Assembly (NCBI GenBank): GCA_964243295.1
Contig: CAXTEJ010000012.1
Span: forward strand, 14,051-78,050
DNA length: 64,000 nt
Origin: CAXTEJ01 sp964243295
GTDB taxonomy: Bacteria; Actinomycetota; Actinomycetes; Actinomycetales; Angustibacteraceae
Direction of reading: 5' to 3'
The position numbers and the translations under genes were made by a program. Positions 45,502 through 53,571 of this stretch are shown piece by piece. Position 1 is the stretch's first letter. Every line of letters begins with the position of its first letter. The notes beneath the pieces were generated by a model, which saw nothing but the letters and a program-made list of their open reading frames with translations, ran no database searches and was not told where the DNA came from.

Positions 45502-45921
45502 ATGATCACCTCACTGACCACCACGTCCCTCTACGTCCTCGACCCGGATCAGGCGCTCGACTTCTACATCGGCAAGCTCGGCTTCGAGGTCGACACCGAC
45601 CAGGACCTCGGCTTCATGCGCTGGCTCACGATCCGGCTGCCCGGCGACCCCGACCGCAAGGTGCTGCTCGAGGTGCCGGGCCCGCCCGCCATGAGCGAGG
45701 AGATCGCCGCTCAGGTGCGCGACCTGCTCACCAAGGGCCACGCCGGCGGCCACCTGTTCTTCACCACCGACGACGCCTGGAAGACCCACGCCGAGCTGCA
45801 GGAGCGCGGCGTCGAGGTCGTCGAGGAGCCCGTCGACCGCGGCTATGGCATCGACTTCGGCCTGCGCGACCCGTTCGGCAACCACGTGCGGGTGGCGCAG
45901 ATGCGGGCGCCGCAGGGGTGA
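45502..45921 (+). CDS. VOC (glyoxalase-fold) family protein
   Basis: The 139-residue protein has two VOC modules: TTTSLYVLDPDQALDFYIGKLGFEV and a second ending DFGLRDPFGNHVRVAQM. HLFFTTDD carries a likely metal His. No ribosome-binding site precedes the ATG. AraC-VOC pairs are common in actinobacteria, the regulator presumably controlling the enzyme. Substrate unknown. Confidence 0.88.
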   Translation: MITSLTTTSLYVLDPDQALDFYIGKLGFEVDTDQDLGFMRWLTIRLPGDPDRKVLLEVPGPPAMSEEIAAQVRDLLTKGHAGGHLFFTTDDAWKTHAELQERGVEVVEEPVDRGYGIDFGLRDPFGNHVRVAQMRAPQG

Positions 45922-46169
45922 TCCGCCGGCCGGACCTTGGCGCAGGCTCGCTCCGGCGGTGTCGAGCCTGCACCGGTACTGCCCGGTCACCGCGTAGCGG
46001 GGCCGCGAGGGTGGGTGGCACGCGACATCGGGTGCTCCTGGTCGTCGTCGGATGTGGTGCTCTGACTCTCCGGCGGCCGGGCCGACCACTCCATCCCGCT
46101 GCCTGGCGTGCCGTGGTGCAGGAGGCGCTAGCGGGCTGCCCTGCCCTGCTGAGCGCGTCGCGAGCCCGG
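45922..46169. other. Intergenic region without supported gene
   Basis: 248 bases between the convergent VOC and cupin genes. The VOC stop lies in GGTGATCCGCCGGCC, faintly like a shortened GTGATC repeat. No ORF with recognisable features and no strong hairpin were seen. Confidence 0.5.
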
Positions 46170-46664
46170 TCAGCCGGGCGGCAGCATCTCGATGCGGTGC
46201 TCGGCCATGAGCCTGCCGACTGTGCGCATGGCTTCCTCCGACGGCGCCGGCGCGGCCGCCGGTGCGGGCTGACGCGGGTCGTCGATCGGCTGGCCGACCG
46301 CCCTCGCCATCTCCTCGATCGCTCCGGTGGTGAAGATCGTCAGCAGTCGTCCCGCAGCGGTCCCCACGTTGCGGAAGCGGTGCCACCCCATGGACGGGAC
46401 GAACAGCGTGGCGCCTGCCTCGGCGGGGAACGTCCTGAGGTCGCCGTCCTCGTCGCGGGTGTCAAACTCGAAGGCGCCATCGAGCACGTGGAAGGTCTCC
46501 ATGAACCCGTGGCGATGCAGACCCGGTGCTGCGCCCCCCGGAGCGGAGAACGTCTCCAGCACCACCATCTCGCCGCCGCTCTGCTCGGCACCGAGCCGGA
46601 TGGTGAAGCTCTCACCGCCGAGATGCCAGCTTCCTTGCGGCGCGGCCGGTCGCAGCGAGCTCAT
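46170..46664 (-). CDS. Cupin-domain protein
   Basis: ATG 46664 gives 164 residues. The cupin core reads GLHRHGFMETFHVLDGAFEF then GATLFVPSMGWHRFRNVG, with the two histidines plus Glu and the late His expected for a metal site. The C-terminal third is helical and Ala/Pro-rich. A role in oxidation or sugar metabolism is possible; substrate unknown. It lies at the edge of the IS-bearing island. Confidence 0.85.
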   Translation of the reverse strand: MSSLRPAAPQGSWHLGGESFTIRLGAEQSGGEMVVLETFSAPGGAAPGLHRHGFMETFHVLDGAFEFDTRDEDGDLRTFPAEAGATLFVPSMGWHRFRNVGTAAGRLLTIFTTGAIEEMARAVGQPIDDPRQPAPAAAPAPSEEAMRTVGRLMAEHRIEMLPPG

Positions 46665-46912
46665 GCGCCGGCTCTGAGGGGGAGCATCAGGTCGCGCCAC
46701 GCCGTCCCACAGTCGGGGCGCCCGCTGTGCGCAGCGGCGGTCACGTCGTCCATACCGGTCCTCTCGATGACACGGCCCGCCGCCCCGAGCTGGGAGCGGT
46801 CGTCCGGGCGGGTCTGCAGGGATCCTACGTACACCACCTACGCCACCCCCCAGGTCGACGGTCAAGTCCCGGGGCGTGGTGTAACGGGGTCGCGGCGTGA
46901 TCCTGCTGTTGT

Positions 46913-47709
46913 TCAGGCGGTGAGTGCGGTCAGGGCGCTGGTGACCTCCTTGGTGTTGGTCGGCGGGGACGTGTCAGCGGCGCCGTCGATGAGGGTGGCT
47001 TGAGAGCGGGCCAGGACGTCGAGCCCGAGGTAGCGGCGGCCTTCGATCCATTCGTCGTGCTGCTCAGCCAGGACCGCCCCGACGAGTGGATCAGGCTGGT
47101 GCGGTCGGGGAAGATGCCGACGACGTCGGTGCGGCGGCGGATCTCGCGGTTGAGGCGCTCGGCGGGGTTGTTGGACCAGATCTGCCGCCAGATCTCCTTG
47201 GGGAAGCCGGTGAACGCCAGGACGTCGGCGCGGGCGGCCTCCAGGTGCGCCGCGACGTGCGGGAGCTTGTCGTGCAAGGTGTTCAGGACCCGGTCGAACT
47301 GGGCGTGGACAGCGCCCGCGTCGGGCTGTCGTAGACCGAGTGCAGCAAGGCCTTGACCCACCCCCAGGACGACTTGGGTGTGGCGGCCATGAGGTTCGAG
47401 GCGTAGTGGGTGCGGCAGCGCTGCCAGGTCGCGCCGGGCAGGGTCGCGCCGATGGCTGCGACGAGGCCGGCGTGAGCGTCGGAGGTCACCAACCGCACGC
47501 CGCTCAGGCCGCGGGCGATCAGGTCGCGGAAGAACCCGAGCCAGCCGGCGCCGTCCTCGGCGGAGGTCACCTGCAGGCCGAGGATCTCGCGGTGCCCGTC
47601 GGCGTTGTCCCCCGCAAGCGGGAGGTGCCCCCAAACGGTCGCGATCAAGGCGTGGACGTTGACGACCCGCCCGCCTTCGCGGACCTTCATCACCAGGGCG
47701 TCAGCGGCG
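46913..47709 (-). pseudogene. Broken mutator-type transposase
   Basis: Reading from 47709, VAADALVMKVREGG, REILGLQVTSAEDGAGWLGFF, GVRLVTSDAHAGLVAAIGATLPGA and WQRCRTHYASNL are standard mutator-transposase blocks, including catalytic Asp residues. Single missing bases change frame near 47327 (after SVYD) and near 47084 (after TSLI). A palindromic insert near 47608-47635 adds codons inside the IATG-NADGHRE block. About 150 N-terminal residues are absent. Confidence 0.8.
47608..47635. repeat. Small palindromic insert inside the transposase remnant
   Basis: On the minus strand TTTGGGGGCACCTCCCGC is followed by TTGCGGGGGACA, making a CTCCCGC/GCGGGGG hairpin. Relatives read IATG-VNADGHRE here, so about 24 net bases were added in frame. 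The motif resembles short palindromes scattered in Streptomyces-like genomes. Confidence 0.55.
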
Positions 47710-48279
47710 ACCGGATGAACGTGCCGACCCGGCAGGTCCCGGGGCACTGGGGCTGACCGAGGCCCGATCCCCGTCGGCGGCAGCGGGCGGGGCTCCGGCA
47801 GCGCCACCGAGGGTGCGGTAGCCGGGATGGACGCCAGGGGCGAGTTGGTGGTGGGCCGCGAGCTGGCTGAGGATGCGGGCGAGCTCGGCGCGGTCGTGCT
47901 GGTCCAGCGGGCCGAGCAGGTCGTCACCGTGTGTTTGAGCGATCTTGCCGATGTCGCTGAGGCGCTGCTGCCCGGCGGTGGTGAGGTGCAGGGCGTGGTG
48001 GCGCCGGTCGTCGGGGTTGCGGCGGCGTTCGAGTAGCCCGTCGCGCTCGAGCTCGTCGACGAGCGCGACGAGCTTGCTGGGCAGCAGCCCCAGCTGGACG
48101 GACAGGGCCTGCTGCGAGCGTCCCGGGGCCGTGGCGACAGCCCGCAGGAGCCCGGCGTGCGCCGGGGTGAGCTGCAGCGGACCCAGGTGCTCGGCGAAGC
48201 GCAGCGACGCCAGCCCGCCGATCTGGGCGAGAAGGAACGCCACGTGCCCGGCAGACCGCTGCACGTCCTGTCCCTGCAT
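47701..48279 (-). CDS. MarR-family regulator, 3' end fused to IS sequence
   Basis: ATG 48279 gives 192 residues. The winged-helix core (GRSQQALSVQLGLLPSKLVALVDELERDGLLERRRNPDDRRHHALHLTTAG) occupies about 55-105, split by the usual turns. After residue ~148 a Pro/Ala/Ser-rich tail of some 45 residues is not typical of MarR, and the stop codon lies inside transposase sequence, so the original end was probably replaced. The DNA-binding part is complete. It is divergent from the NmrA-like gene across a clean inverted repeat. Confidence 0.85.
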   Translation of the reverse strand: MQGQDVQRSAGHVAFLLAQIGGLASLRFAEHLGPLQLTPAHAGLLRAVATAPGRSQQALSVQLGLLPSKLVALVDELERDGLLERRRNPDDRRHHALHLTTAGQQRLSDIGKIAQTHGDDLLGPLDQHDRAELARILSQLAAHHQLAPGVHPGYRTLGGAAGAPPAAADGDRASVSPSAPGPAGSARSSGRR

Positions 48280-48301
48280 GACATGAACAGTAGCACCCTG
48301 C

Positions 48302-48324
48302 AACCATTTGTGATACAAACGGTT
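48302..48324. promoter_or_regulatory. MarR operator candidate
   Basis: AACCATTTGT-GAT-ACAAACGGTT is a 10-3-10 inverted repeat with 9 of 10 pairs, of the size bound by MarR dimers. It sits between the divergent MarR and NmrA-side genes and overlaps TACAAA (48314-48319), a possible -10 box 6 bases before ATG 48326. Confidence 0.75.
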
Positions 48325-48325
48325 C

Positions 48326-48466
48326 ATGATCGAGAGCACCGGAGTTGCCGGCGTCGTGCGTTCCCGGCAGGGAGGCGTGCCGCTCGGGCTGCTCGGCGGC
48401 GTATCGGTCGGGCTGCTGCTGGCCGTGCCGAGACACTGCACCCGGCCGGCCCGGTCGGCGCCATGA
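48326..48466 (+). CDS. 46-residue hydrophobic ORF overlapping the NmrA-like gene
   Basis: ATG 48326 begins 6 bases after a -10-like TACAAA and encodes 46 residues with one hydrophobic stretch (GVPLGLLGGVSVGLLLAV). Its stop overlaps the next gene's ATG (ATGA). It may be a leaderless small membrane protein, a translational-coupling device, or the remnant of a larger protein. No homologue is recognised. Confidence 0.45.
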   Translation: MIESTGVAGVVRSRQGGVPLGLLGGVSVGLLLAVPRHCTRPARSAP

Positions 48467-49101
48467 GGCTGACGGTCTTCGGCGCCACCGGCGGTGTCGG
48501 CAACGAGATCGTCCGGCAGGCCCTCGACGAGGGCCACCAGGTGACCGCCGTGGTGCGGGACCCGCGCCGGCTGCACGCCACCGGCCACGACCTGCAGGTG
48601 CTCACCGTGCCGGACCTGACCAGGCCGGAGGCGTTAACGCACACCGTGGACGGCACAGATGCGGTCCTGTCCGCAACTGGACCCAGCGGCAGAACGGACA
48701 AGGGCATCACGTCCACCGTGACCGCCGCGGTCACGACAGCCATGCTCGGTGCGGACGTCCGGCGGCTCGTGGTGGTCAGCGCGGTGCCCGTCGGACCCGC
48801 ACCGCCCGGCGAGAGCCTGGTCAACCGTCGGCTGCTAATGCCGCTGCTGTGGGCCGTGCTCGGCGGCGTCTACGCCGATCTTGCCGCCATGGAACAGGGC
48901 CTTCGGGACGGGCCGCTGGACTGGACCGTGGTCCGGCCGCCCCGGCTCGTCGACGGCCCGCGTACCGGCCGGTACCGCACCAGCACCGGCTCGAACGTGC
49001 CCCGCTCAACGTCGATCGGTAGGGCCGACGTGGCAGACCTCATGCTCCGCGTTCTGGCGGACCCGGCCGCCGTGCGGCAGCTCGTCGGCATCTCACGATG
49101 A
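48463..49101 (+). CDS. NAD(P)-binding NmrA-like protein
   Basis: The 212-residue protein has the atypical SDR nucleotide motif MRLTVFGATGGVGNEIVRQAL, then VVRDPRRL, DAVLSATGP, VVVSAVPVG and the C-terminal DWTVVRPPRLVDGP and ADVADLMLRVL, all usual for NmrA/BVR-B-like proteins. Some act as redox sensors, others as quinone or flavin reductases. Control by the neighbouring MarR protein is likely. Confidence 0.9.
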   Translation: MRLTVFGATGGVGNEIVRQALDEGHQVTAVVRDPRRLHATGHDLQVLTVPDLTRPEALTHTVDGTDAVLSATGPSGRTDKGITSTVTAAVTTAMLGADVRRLVVVSAVPVGPAPPGESLVNRRLLMPLLWAVLGGVYADLAAMEQGLRDGPLDWTVVRPPRLVDGPRTGRYRTSTGSNVPRSTSIGRADVADLMLRVLADPAAVRQLVGISR

Positions 49102-49193
49102 CCAGACGGCAGGTTCAGCCGCCGGTCGGCGTCGTGCAGCGCGCCCCATGGCGTCGCGTCATCAGGGTTGCCAGACAACCATGGACGGCACGG

Positions 49194-50143
49194 TCAGGCC
49201 GCGTCGAGCCACCGCGGCGCCGGGCCGATCCCGAGCCGGTGACGAGCGGCTTCCTCGGACGGGCTGTACGAGCCGAGCAGCGCGCGGAGCCCGAGCAGCT
49301 GGGCGCGCGTCACGGCGAGCTGGCCGACCTCGGCGCGACCGCGGACGTCGCGGCCGGGGACGCCGGCGAGCGGGGCCAGGACGGGCGAGACCACCAGCCC
49401 GGCGGCGGCCGACAGACCGGCGTAGAACACCCGCTCGGGGGCGCTCATCCCCGGTGGGCCGGCGAGGAACGCACGCATGTCGTCCGACACCGGCGCGAGG
49501 TCGGCCCGGACGGCCTCGACCGCGCCGTCCAGCTCTGCGCGCGTGGTGGGCAGGTCGGTCGCGCCCAGGGCCTCGGCGCTGCGGGCCCACTGGCCGACGT
49601 ACGCGTCGGGCCAGCGGCGGCCGAATCGCGGCACCAGGTCGGCGCCCACGGCCTCGTGCGCCGACAGGAACGCGTCGGTGAACGCGAGGTGCACCCAGCG
49701 CAGCAGCGCGGGGTCGGAGGCGGCGTAGGCCCGGCCCTCGTCGTCCACACCGCGCACCTTGCGGTGCATGCCGCGCACCGCGCCGACTCGCGCTCGGCCA
49801 GCTGCGCCGAGCCGTAGGTGCTGACGACGAGCCAGCGAGCGGTGCCGGCGAGCCGAGCCCACGGGTCGGAGCGGTACGCGGAGTGGCGCTCGACGCCGGC
49901 GAGCGCGAGCGGGTGGGCGCCCTGGCCGATGAGGGCCGCGACGCCCCCGACGAGGGTCGCGAGGTCGCCGTGCACCCGCCACACCACGCCGTCCGGCGCG
50001 TACCAGCCGTCGCCCTCGCCGACCGACGCGATGTCGCGCACCCAGCCCGGCGCACCGCTGGGGTCGCCGGAGACCCGCGAGCGGAACATCGCCTGCGCCG
50101 CGGCGGGCAGCGACGTGAGGGTGGACAGCGTGGGGAGGGGCAC
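49194..50143 (-). pseudogene. DUF2236 (MpaB-like oxygenase) gene with frameshift
   Basis: From GTG 50143 the N-terminal part (GWVRDIASVGEGDGWYAPDGVVWRVHGDLATLVGG, GAHPLALAGVERHS, WLVVSTYGSAQLAERES) is in one frame. The rest (GMHRKVRGVDDEGRAY, LLRWVHLAFTDAFL, YVGQWARSAEALG) continues in another frame from about 49785. Together they form a normal DUF2236 protein of about 315 residues. One inserted or missing base in a CG-rich run explains it, either a real mutation or a sequencing error. Confidence 0.75.
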
Positions 50144-50198
50144 GCCCCATCGTCTCAAGCCACCGCCGCCGCAGTTACGCCGCGGCACGGTCGGGCGC

Positions 50199-51566
50199 TC
50201 ACGGCGTGCCCGGTCGCCAGCCCTTGGTGTCGACGCCACCGGGCACCGGCGCGGCGGGGTCGTACGGCGTCCGCGCGAACACGAACGTGCCGACGTCCAG
50301 CGCGAGGACCGTGCCGGCGTCATCGCGGACCGCTCGCAGCGGCTCGCCGCGGTGGTAGCCGTCGAGCCCGACCCAGCTGCCGTCGTCCCGGCGCCGGAAG
50401 CGGGACGCGCGGCCGCGCCCGCCGAGACCGGTCATGTCGAGCAGCCCGTCTGCGCCGAGTCGGACGCCGAACCCGCTGGTGCCCCAGTACCACGTGCCCG
50501 TGAGCGCCAGCCCGTCGTCGTCGGGGCCGGCTAGCGGTGCCCACGGCGCGACGACGTGCGGCTCGCGCTCGCGGACGGTGGTCAGCATCCGCTGCGGCAG
50601 CTCGCCGTCCAGGCCGCTGGTGGCGTTGGCGAAGGCGACCGCACCGGCCTGCTCCTCGACGTCGACGAGGACGCCGGCGAGGAACCCGGGCATCGAGCCG
50701 CCGTGGCCGACGTAGGTGTGGCCGTCGGCGCGCAGCACCTGCAGGCCCAGGCCGTACGCCGACCAGCCCGGGGCCGTGGGGTCGACGCCGGACGGGTCGC
50801 GCATCTCCTCCAGCGTGGCCGGCGACAGGACCTCGGCGGTGTCGCCGAGCAGGAAGGCCGCGAACCGGCCGAGGTCGGCGAGCGTCGCCCACAGCTGCCC
50901 GGCCGGCGCCATGGCCACGGCGTCGTGCTCCGGCTCGGGCAGCAGCACGTCCGCCCAGGGGTGCACCGCGAACCCTTGTGCTGCAACGCCTTCGGGTCGT
51001 GTCGTGGTGCGGGTCATGCCGAGCGGCAACAGCACCTCGTCGCGGACGACGTCGGCCCACGGCGCGCTGCGGACGCGTGCCACGAGCTCGCCCAGCGCGC
51101 CGTAGCCCAGGTTCGAGTAGTGGAACCGGCGTCCGGCCGCGTGGGGCGCGTCGTCGGTGGCAGTCAGCCGCGAGGCCAGCTCGTCCCAGCCCGCGCCCGG
51201 CGTGCGCTCCCACCACTGGCCCGGCGCCTCGGCGCGCAGACCGCCGACGTGCGCGAGCAGCTGCCCGACGGTGCGGCGCCCGAACGGCGTGCCCGGCAGG
51301 TGGTCGTCGAGCTGGTCGTCGAGGTCGAGCAGGCCCTCGTCGCGCAGCCGCAGCACCGCCACGGCGGTGACGGTCTTGGTGATGCTGCCGACGCGGTACT
51401 GGACGTCGGCGCCCGGCACCTCGCCGGCCACGGTGCCACGACCTGCCGACCACACCAGGGCGCCGTCACGCACCACGCCCGCGACCAGGCTCGGCAGCCG
51501 CCCGCTGCGCTGGACTCGGGCGACGTCGGCGAGCAGCAGGCGCTGGGTGGTGGGCAGCAGGTCCAT
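50199..51566 (-). CDS. Serine hydrolase of the beta-lactamase class C fold
   Basis: ATG 51566 gives 455 residues. The class C/DD-peptidase triads are present: SITK (about 71-74), Y-x-N in YSNLGYG, and HGG in VGHGGSMPG. There is no signal peptide, so it is probably cytoplasmic; an esterase or peptidase is likelier than antibiotic resistance. A C-terminal beta domain (TGTWYWGTSGFGVRL) follows. TAGGGT ends 7 bases before the ATG and no ribosome site is present. Confidence 0.88.
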   Translation of the reverse strand: MDLLPTTQRLLLADVARVQRSGRLPSLVAGVVRDGALVWSAGRGTVAGEVPGADVQYRVGSITKTVTAVAVLRLRDEGLLDLDDQLDDHLPGTPFGRRTVGQLLAHVGGLRAEAPGQWWERTPGAGWDELASRLTATDDAPHAAGRRFHYSNLGYGALGELVARVRSAPWADVVRDEVLLPLGMTRTTTRPEGVAAQGFAVHPWADVLLPEPEHDAVAMAPAGQLWATLADLGRFAAFLLGDTAEVLSPATLEEMRDPSGVDPTAPGWSAYGLGLQVLRADGHTYVGHGGSMPGFLAGVLVDVEEQAGAVAFANATSGLDGELPQRMLTTVREREPHVVAPWAPLAGPDDDGLALTGTWYWGTSGFGVRLGADGLLDMTGLGGRGRASRFRRRDDGSWVGLDGYHRGEPLRAVRDDAGTVLALDVGTFVFARTPYDPAAPVPGGVDTKGWRPGTP

Positions 51567-51573
51567 CTGCGCG

Positions 51574-51599
51574 ACCCTAGCCGTGGTCCTTGGCAGACT
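51574..51599. promoter_or_regulatory. Divergent -10 boxes between beta-lactamase-like and YchJ-like genes
   Basis: On the minus strand TAGGGT (51579-51574) ends 7 bases before ATG 51566; on the plus strand CAGACT (51594-51599) ends 7 bases before ATG 51607. Both genes would be leaderless, with promoters back to back within 41 bases. Confidence 0.5.
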
Positions 51600-51606
51600 G
51601 CCGCCC

Positions 51607-51987
51607 ATGACCGCTGCCGGCAGCTGCCCGTGCGGGTCGGGGTCGTCGTACGACGGGTGCTGCGGGGTCCTGCACTCCGGGCAGCGGCGGGCGGCCACCG
51701 CGGAGCAGCTGATGCGCTCGCGCTACAGCGCCTTCGCGGTCGGCGACGCGGCGTACCTGCTCGCCAGCTGGCACCCGTCCACCCGGCCGCGCCGGCTCGA
51801 GCTCGACCCGCACGAGCGCTGGACCCGGCTGGGGGTGCTGCGGTCGTCCGGCGGGCTGCTCGACACCGAGGGCGTCGTGGAGTTCCGCGCGCACGCCGTC
51901 GGGCGGTCGGGGCCGGTCCTGCTGCACGAGGTCAGCCGGTTCGTGCGGCACGAGCGGGCGTGGGTGTACCTGGCCCCGGTTCCCTAG
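51607..51987 (+). CDS. YchJ-like protein with SEC-C zinc motif
   Basis: The 126-residue protein begins with a SEC-C motif, CPCGSGSSYDGCCG (about 7-20), followed by the YchJ core QLMRSRYSAFAVGDAAYLLASWHPSTRP and HEVSRFVRHERAWVYL. Its function is not established. It probably has no leader. Its TAG stop opens the hisF -10 box. Confidence 0.88.
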   Translation: MTAAGSCPCGSGSSYDGCCGVLHSGQRRAATAEQLMRSRYSAFAVGDAAYLLASWHPSTRPRRLELDPHERWTRLGVLRSSGGLLDTEGVVEFRAHAVGRSGPVLLHEVSRFVRHERAWVYLAPVP

Positions 51988-51990
51988 GCT
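51985..51990 (+). promoter_or_regulatory. -10 box of hisF, overlapping a stop codon (TAGGCT)
   Basis: TAGGCT starts with the YchJ-like gene's TAG and ends 6 bases before the hisF GTG. Confidence 0.6.
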
Positions 51991-51996
51991 GTCGGG

Positions 51997-52758
51997 GTGA
52001 GTCTCGCCGTGCGCGTCATCCCCTGCCTCGACGTCGACGCCGGCCGCGTCGTCAAGGGCGTGAACTTCCAGGGGCTGCGCGACGCCGGCGACCCGGTCGA
52101 GCTGGCGCACCGCTACGACGCGCAGGGCGCCGACGAGCTGACGTTCCTCGACGTGACGGCGTCCAGCGACAGCCGGGCGACGACGTACGACGTGGTGTCG
52201 CGCACCGCCGAGCAGGTGTTCATCCCGCTCACGGTCGGCGGCGGCGTCCGCACCGTCGCGGACGTCGACCAGCTGCTGCGGGCGGGCGCCGACAAGGTGG
52301 GGGTCAACACCGCGGCCATCGCCAGGCCGGCGCTGATCGGCGAGGTCGCCGACCGCTTCGGGTCGCAGGTGCTCGTGCTGAGCGTGGACGCGCGCCGCAG
52401 CCCCGGCACGCCGTCCGGCTTCGAGGTCACCACGCACGGCGGTCGCCGCGGCACCGGTGTCGACGCCGTGCAGTGGGCCGTCGACGCCGCCCGCCTCGGC
52501 GCGGGCGAGATCCTGCTCAACGCCATGGACGCCGACGGCACCAGGGAGGGCTTCGACCTCGAGCTGCTGCGCGCCGTCCGCGAGGTCGTCGACGTGCCGA
52601 TCATCGCCTCCGGCGGCGCGGGGGCCGTCGAGCACTTCCCCCCCGCCGTCGCCGCCGGCGCCGACGCCGTGCTCGCCGCCAGCGTCTTCCACTTCGGCGA
52701 CCTCACCGTCCGCGACGTCAAGGCCGCCCTCGCGGACGCCGGCCACCCCGTCCGCTGA
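51997..52758 (+). CDS. hisF: Imidazole glycerol phosphate synthase cyclase subunit
   Basis: HisF uses ammonia from HisH to make imidazole glycerol phosphate and AICAR. The 253-residue barrel begins RVIPCLDVDAGRVVKGVNF with the catalytic Asp near 11, has VGGGVRTVADVD at the first phosphate site, and ASGGAGAVEHF and FHFGDL at the second. Asp near 130 in SVDAR is present. It is separated from the other his genes of the window, as is common in actinobacteria. Confidence 0.97.
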   Translation: MSLAVRVIPCLDVDAGRVVKGVNFQGLRDAGDPVELAHRYDAQGADELTFLDVTASSDSRATTYDVVSRTAEQVFIPLTVGGGVRTVADVDQLLRAGADKVGVNTAAIARPALIGEVADRFGSQVLVLSVDARRSPGTPSGFEVTTHGGRRGTGVDAVQWAVDAARLGAGEILLNAMDADGTREGFDLELLRAVREVVDVPIIASGGAGAVEHFPPAVAAGADAVLAASVFHFGDLTVRDVKAALADAGHPVR

Positions 52759-52770
52759 CACCCCACCCCC

Positions 52771-52829
52771 GTGATCATGCGATCCCGGCCCACCCACCCG
52801 TGATCACGAGGGTGAAGATTGCAGGACAC
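52771..52829. repeat. GTGATC repeat pair at a convergent junction
   Basis: A full plus-oriented core lies at 52771-52788, a partial GTGATC copy at 52800, and a degenerate minus-oriented copy (GAAGATTGCAGGACAC) at 52814-52829. It fills the 81-base gap between hisF and the convergent gene. Confidence 0.7.
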
Positions 52830-52839
52830 GGGGCGTGAG

Positions 52840-53475
52840 TCACATGGCGCTGGGCGAGCCGCGCAGGGCGGCGATGGCGTCCGCCGGGCCGTCGAGGCGC
52901 ACCTGGGCGGCGGTGCGGCGTCCGAAGACGAACAGCAGCAGCTCGGCGGGAGAACCGTGCACCTGCACCGCAGGGTCACCCTTGCGGACGACGGTGCTGC
53001 CGTAGCCGTCGGCGACGAGCTCGACGCCCACTGGCGCCTTGCGCAGCGCGAGGCGGCCGACGCCCTGGCAGGTGCGCCACAGGGTGCGCTGCAGCTCCTC
53101 GGGGATCACGCGGGGCGTCGTCCAGTCGGGCTCGGCGCGCAGCACGTCCTCGTGGTGGACGTAGAACTCGGCGGTGTTGACCAGCTGGTCGACCGGGCCG
53201 AGGCGGCTCGGATGCCACACCGGCGGCCCGGTGCGCACGCTCGCGACGAGGTCGTCGTACGGGCCGCTGGAGACTCGCTGCTGCAGCGCCGCGGCGCGGT
53301 CGGCGAGCGCGGGCACGAGCGCGCCGACCTGGGCGTCGGGGCGGCCCTCGCGCAGCACCAGGTGGGCAGCGAGGTCACGGGTGGCCCACCCCTCGCACAG
53401 GGTCGGCGCGTCCGGGCCGGTACGCAGCAGGGTGTCGCACAGGGCCAGCCGCTCGACGCGCGCGTAGTTGGTCAC
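52840..53475 (-). CDS. TIGR03085-type protein (mycothiol-dependent DinB-like fold)
   Basis: GTG 53475 gives 211 residues. The N-terminal helical domain resembles the maleylpyruvate isomerase/DinB fold: RLALCDTLLRTGPDAPTLCEGWATRDLAAHLVLRE, with the metal-type His, and NTAEFYVHHEDVLRA carrying further His ligands. A C-terminal domain has PAELLLFVFGR. Such proteins may use mycothiol or zinc; the substrate is unknown. It commonly lies near hisF/hisI in actinobacteria. Confidence 0.85.
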   Translation of the reverse strand: MTNYARVERLALCDTLLRTGPDAPTLCEGWATRDLAAHLVLREGRPDAQVGALVPALADRAAALQQRVSSGPYDDLVASVRTGPPVWHPSRLGPVDQLVNTAEFYVHHEDVLRAEPDWTTPRVIPEELQRTLWRTCQGVGRLALRKAPVGVELVADGYGSTVVRKGDPAVQVHGSPAELLLFVFGRRTAAQVRLDGPADAIAALRGSPSAM

Positions 53476-53571
53476 CTGTCGATCGTGCCACGGGGCCATT
53501 GGGGCTGCCCCGGCCGCACGGCGGGATGCAGCGGGCGAGCGCTGTCGGTGGTGCGTGCGAAACTGGTTGCC

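Larger units (their letters stand above)
46850..47709 (-). mobile_element. Remnant of an IS256-family (mutator-type) insertion sequence
   Basis: The element holds the 3' part of a mutator transposase and, beyond its stop, a terminal-type sequence TACACCACGCCCCGGGACTT (minus strand, about 46883-46864), like ends of actinobacterial IS256 elements. The 5' end, the first third of the transposase and the left end are missing; homology stops near 47709, inside the MarR gene's tail. It cannot move by itself. Confidence 0.75.

Noticed and set aside
50199..51566. Beta-lactamase resistance gene
   Set aside because: Class C-fold motifs are present but there is no signal peptide; esterase or peptidase relatives fit better.
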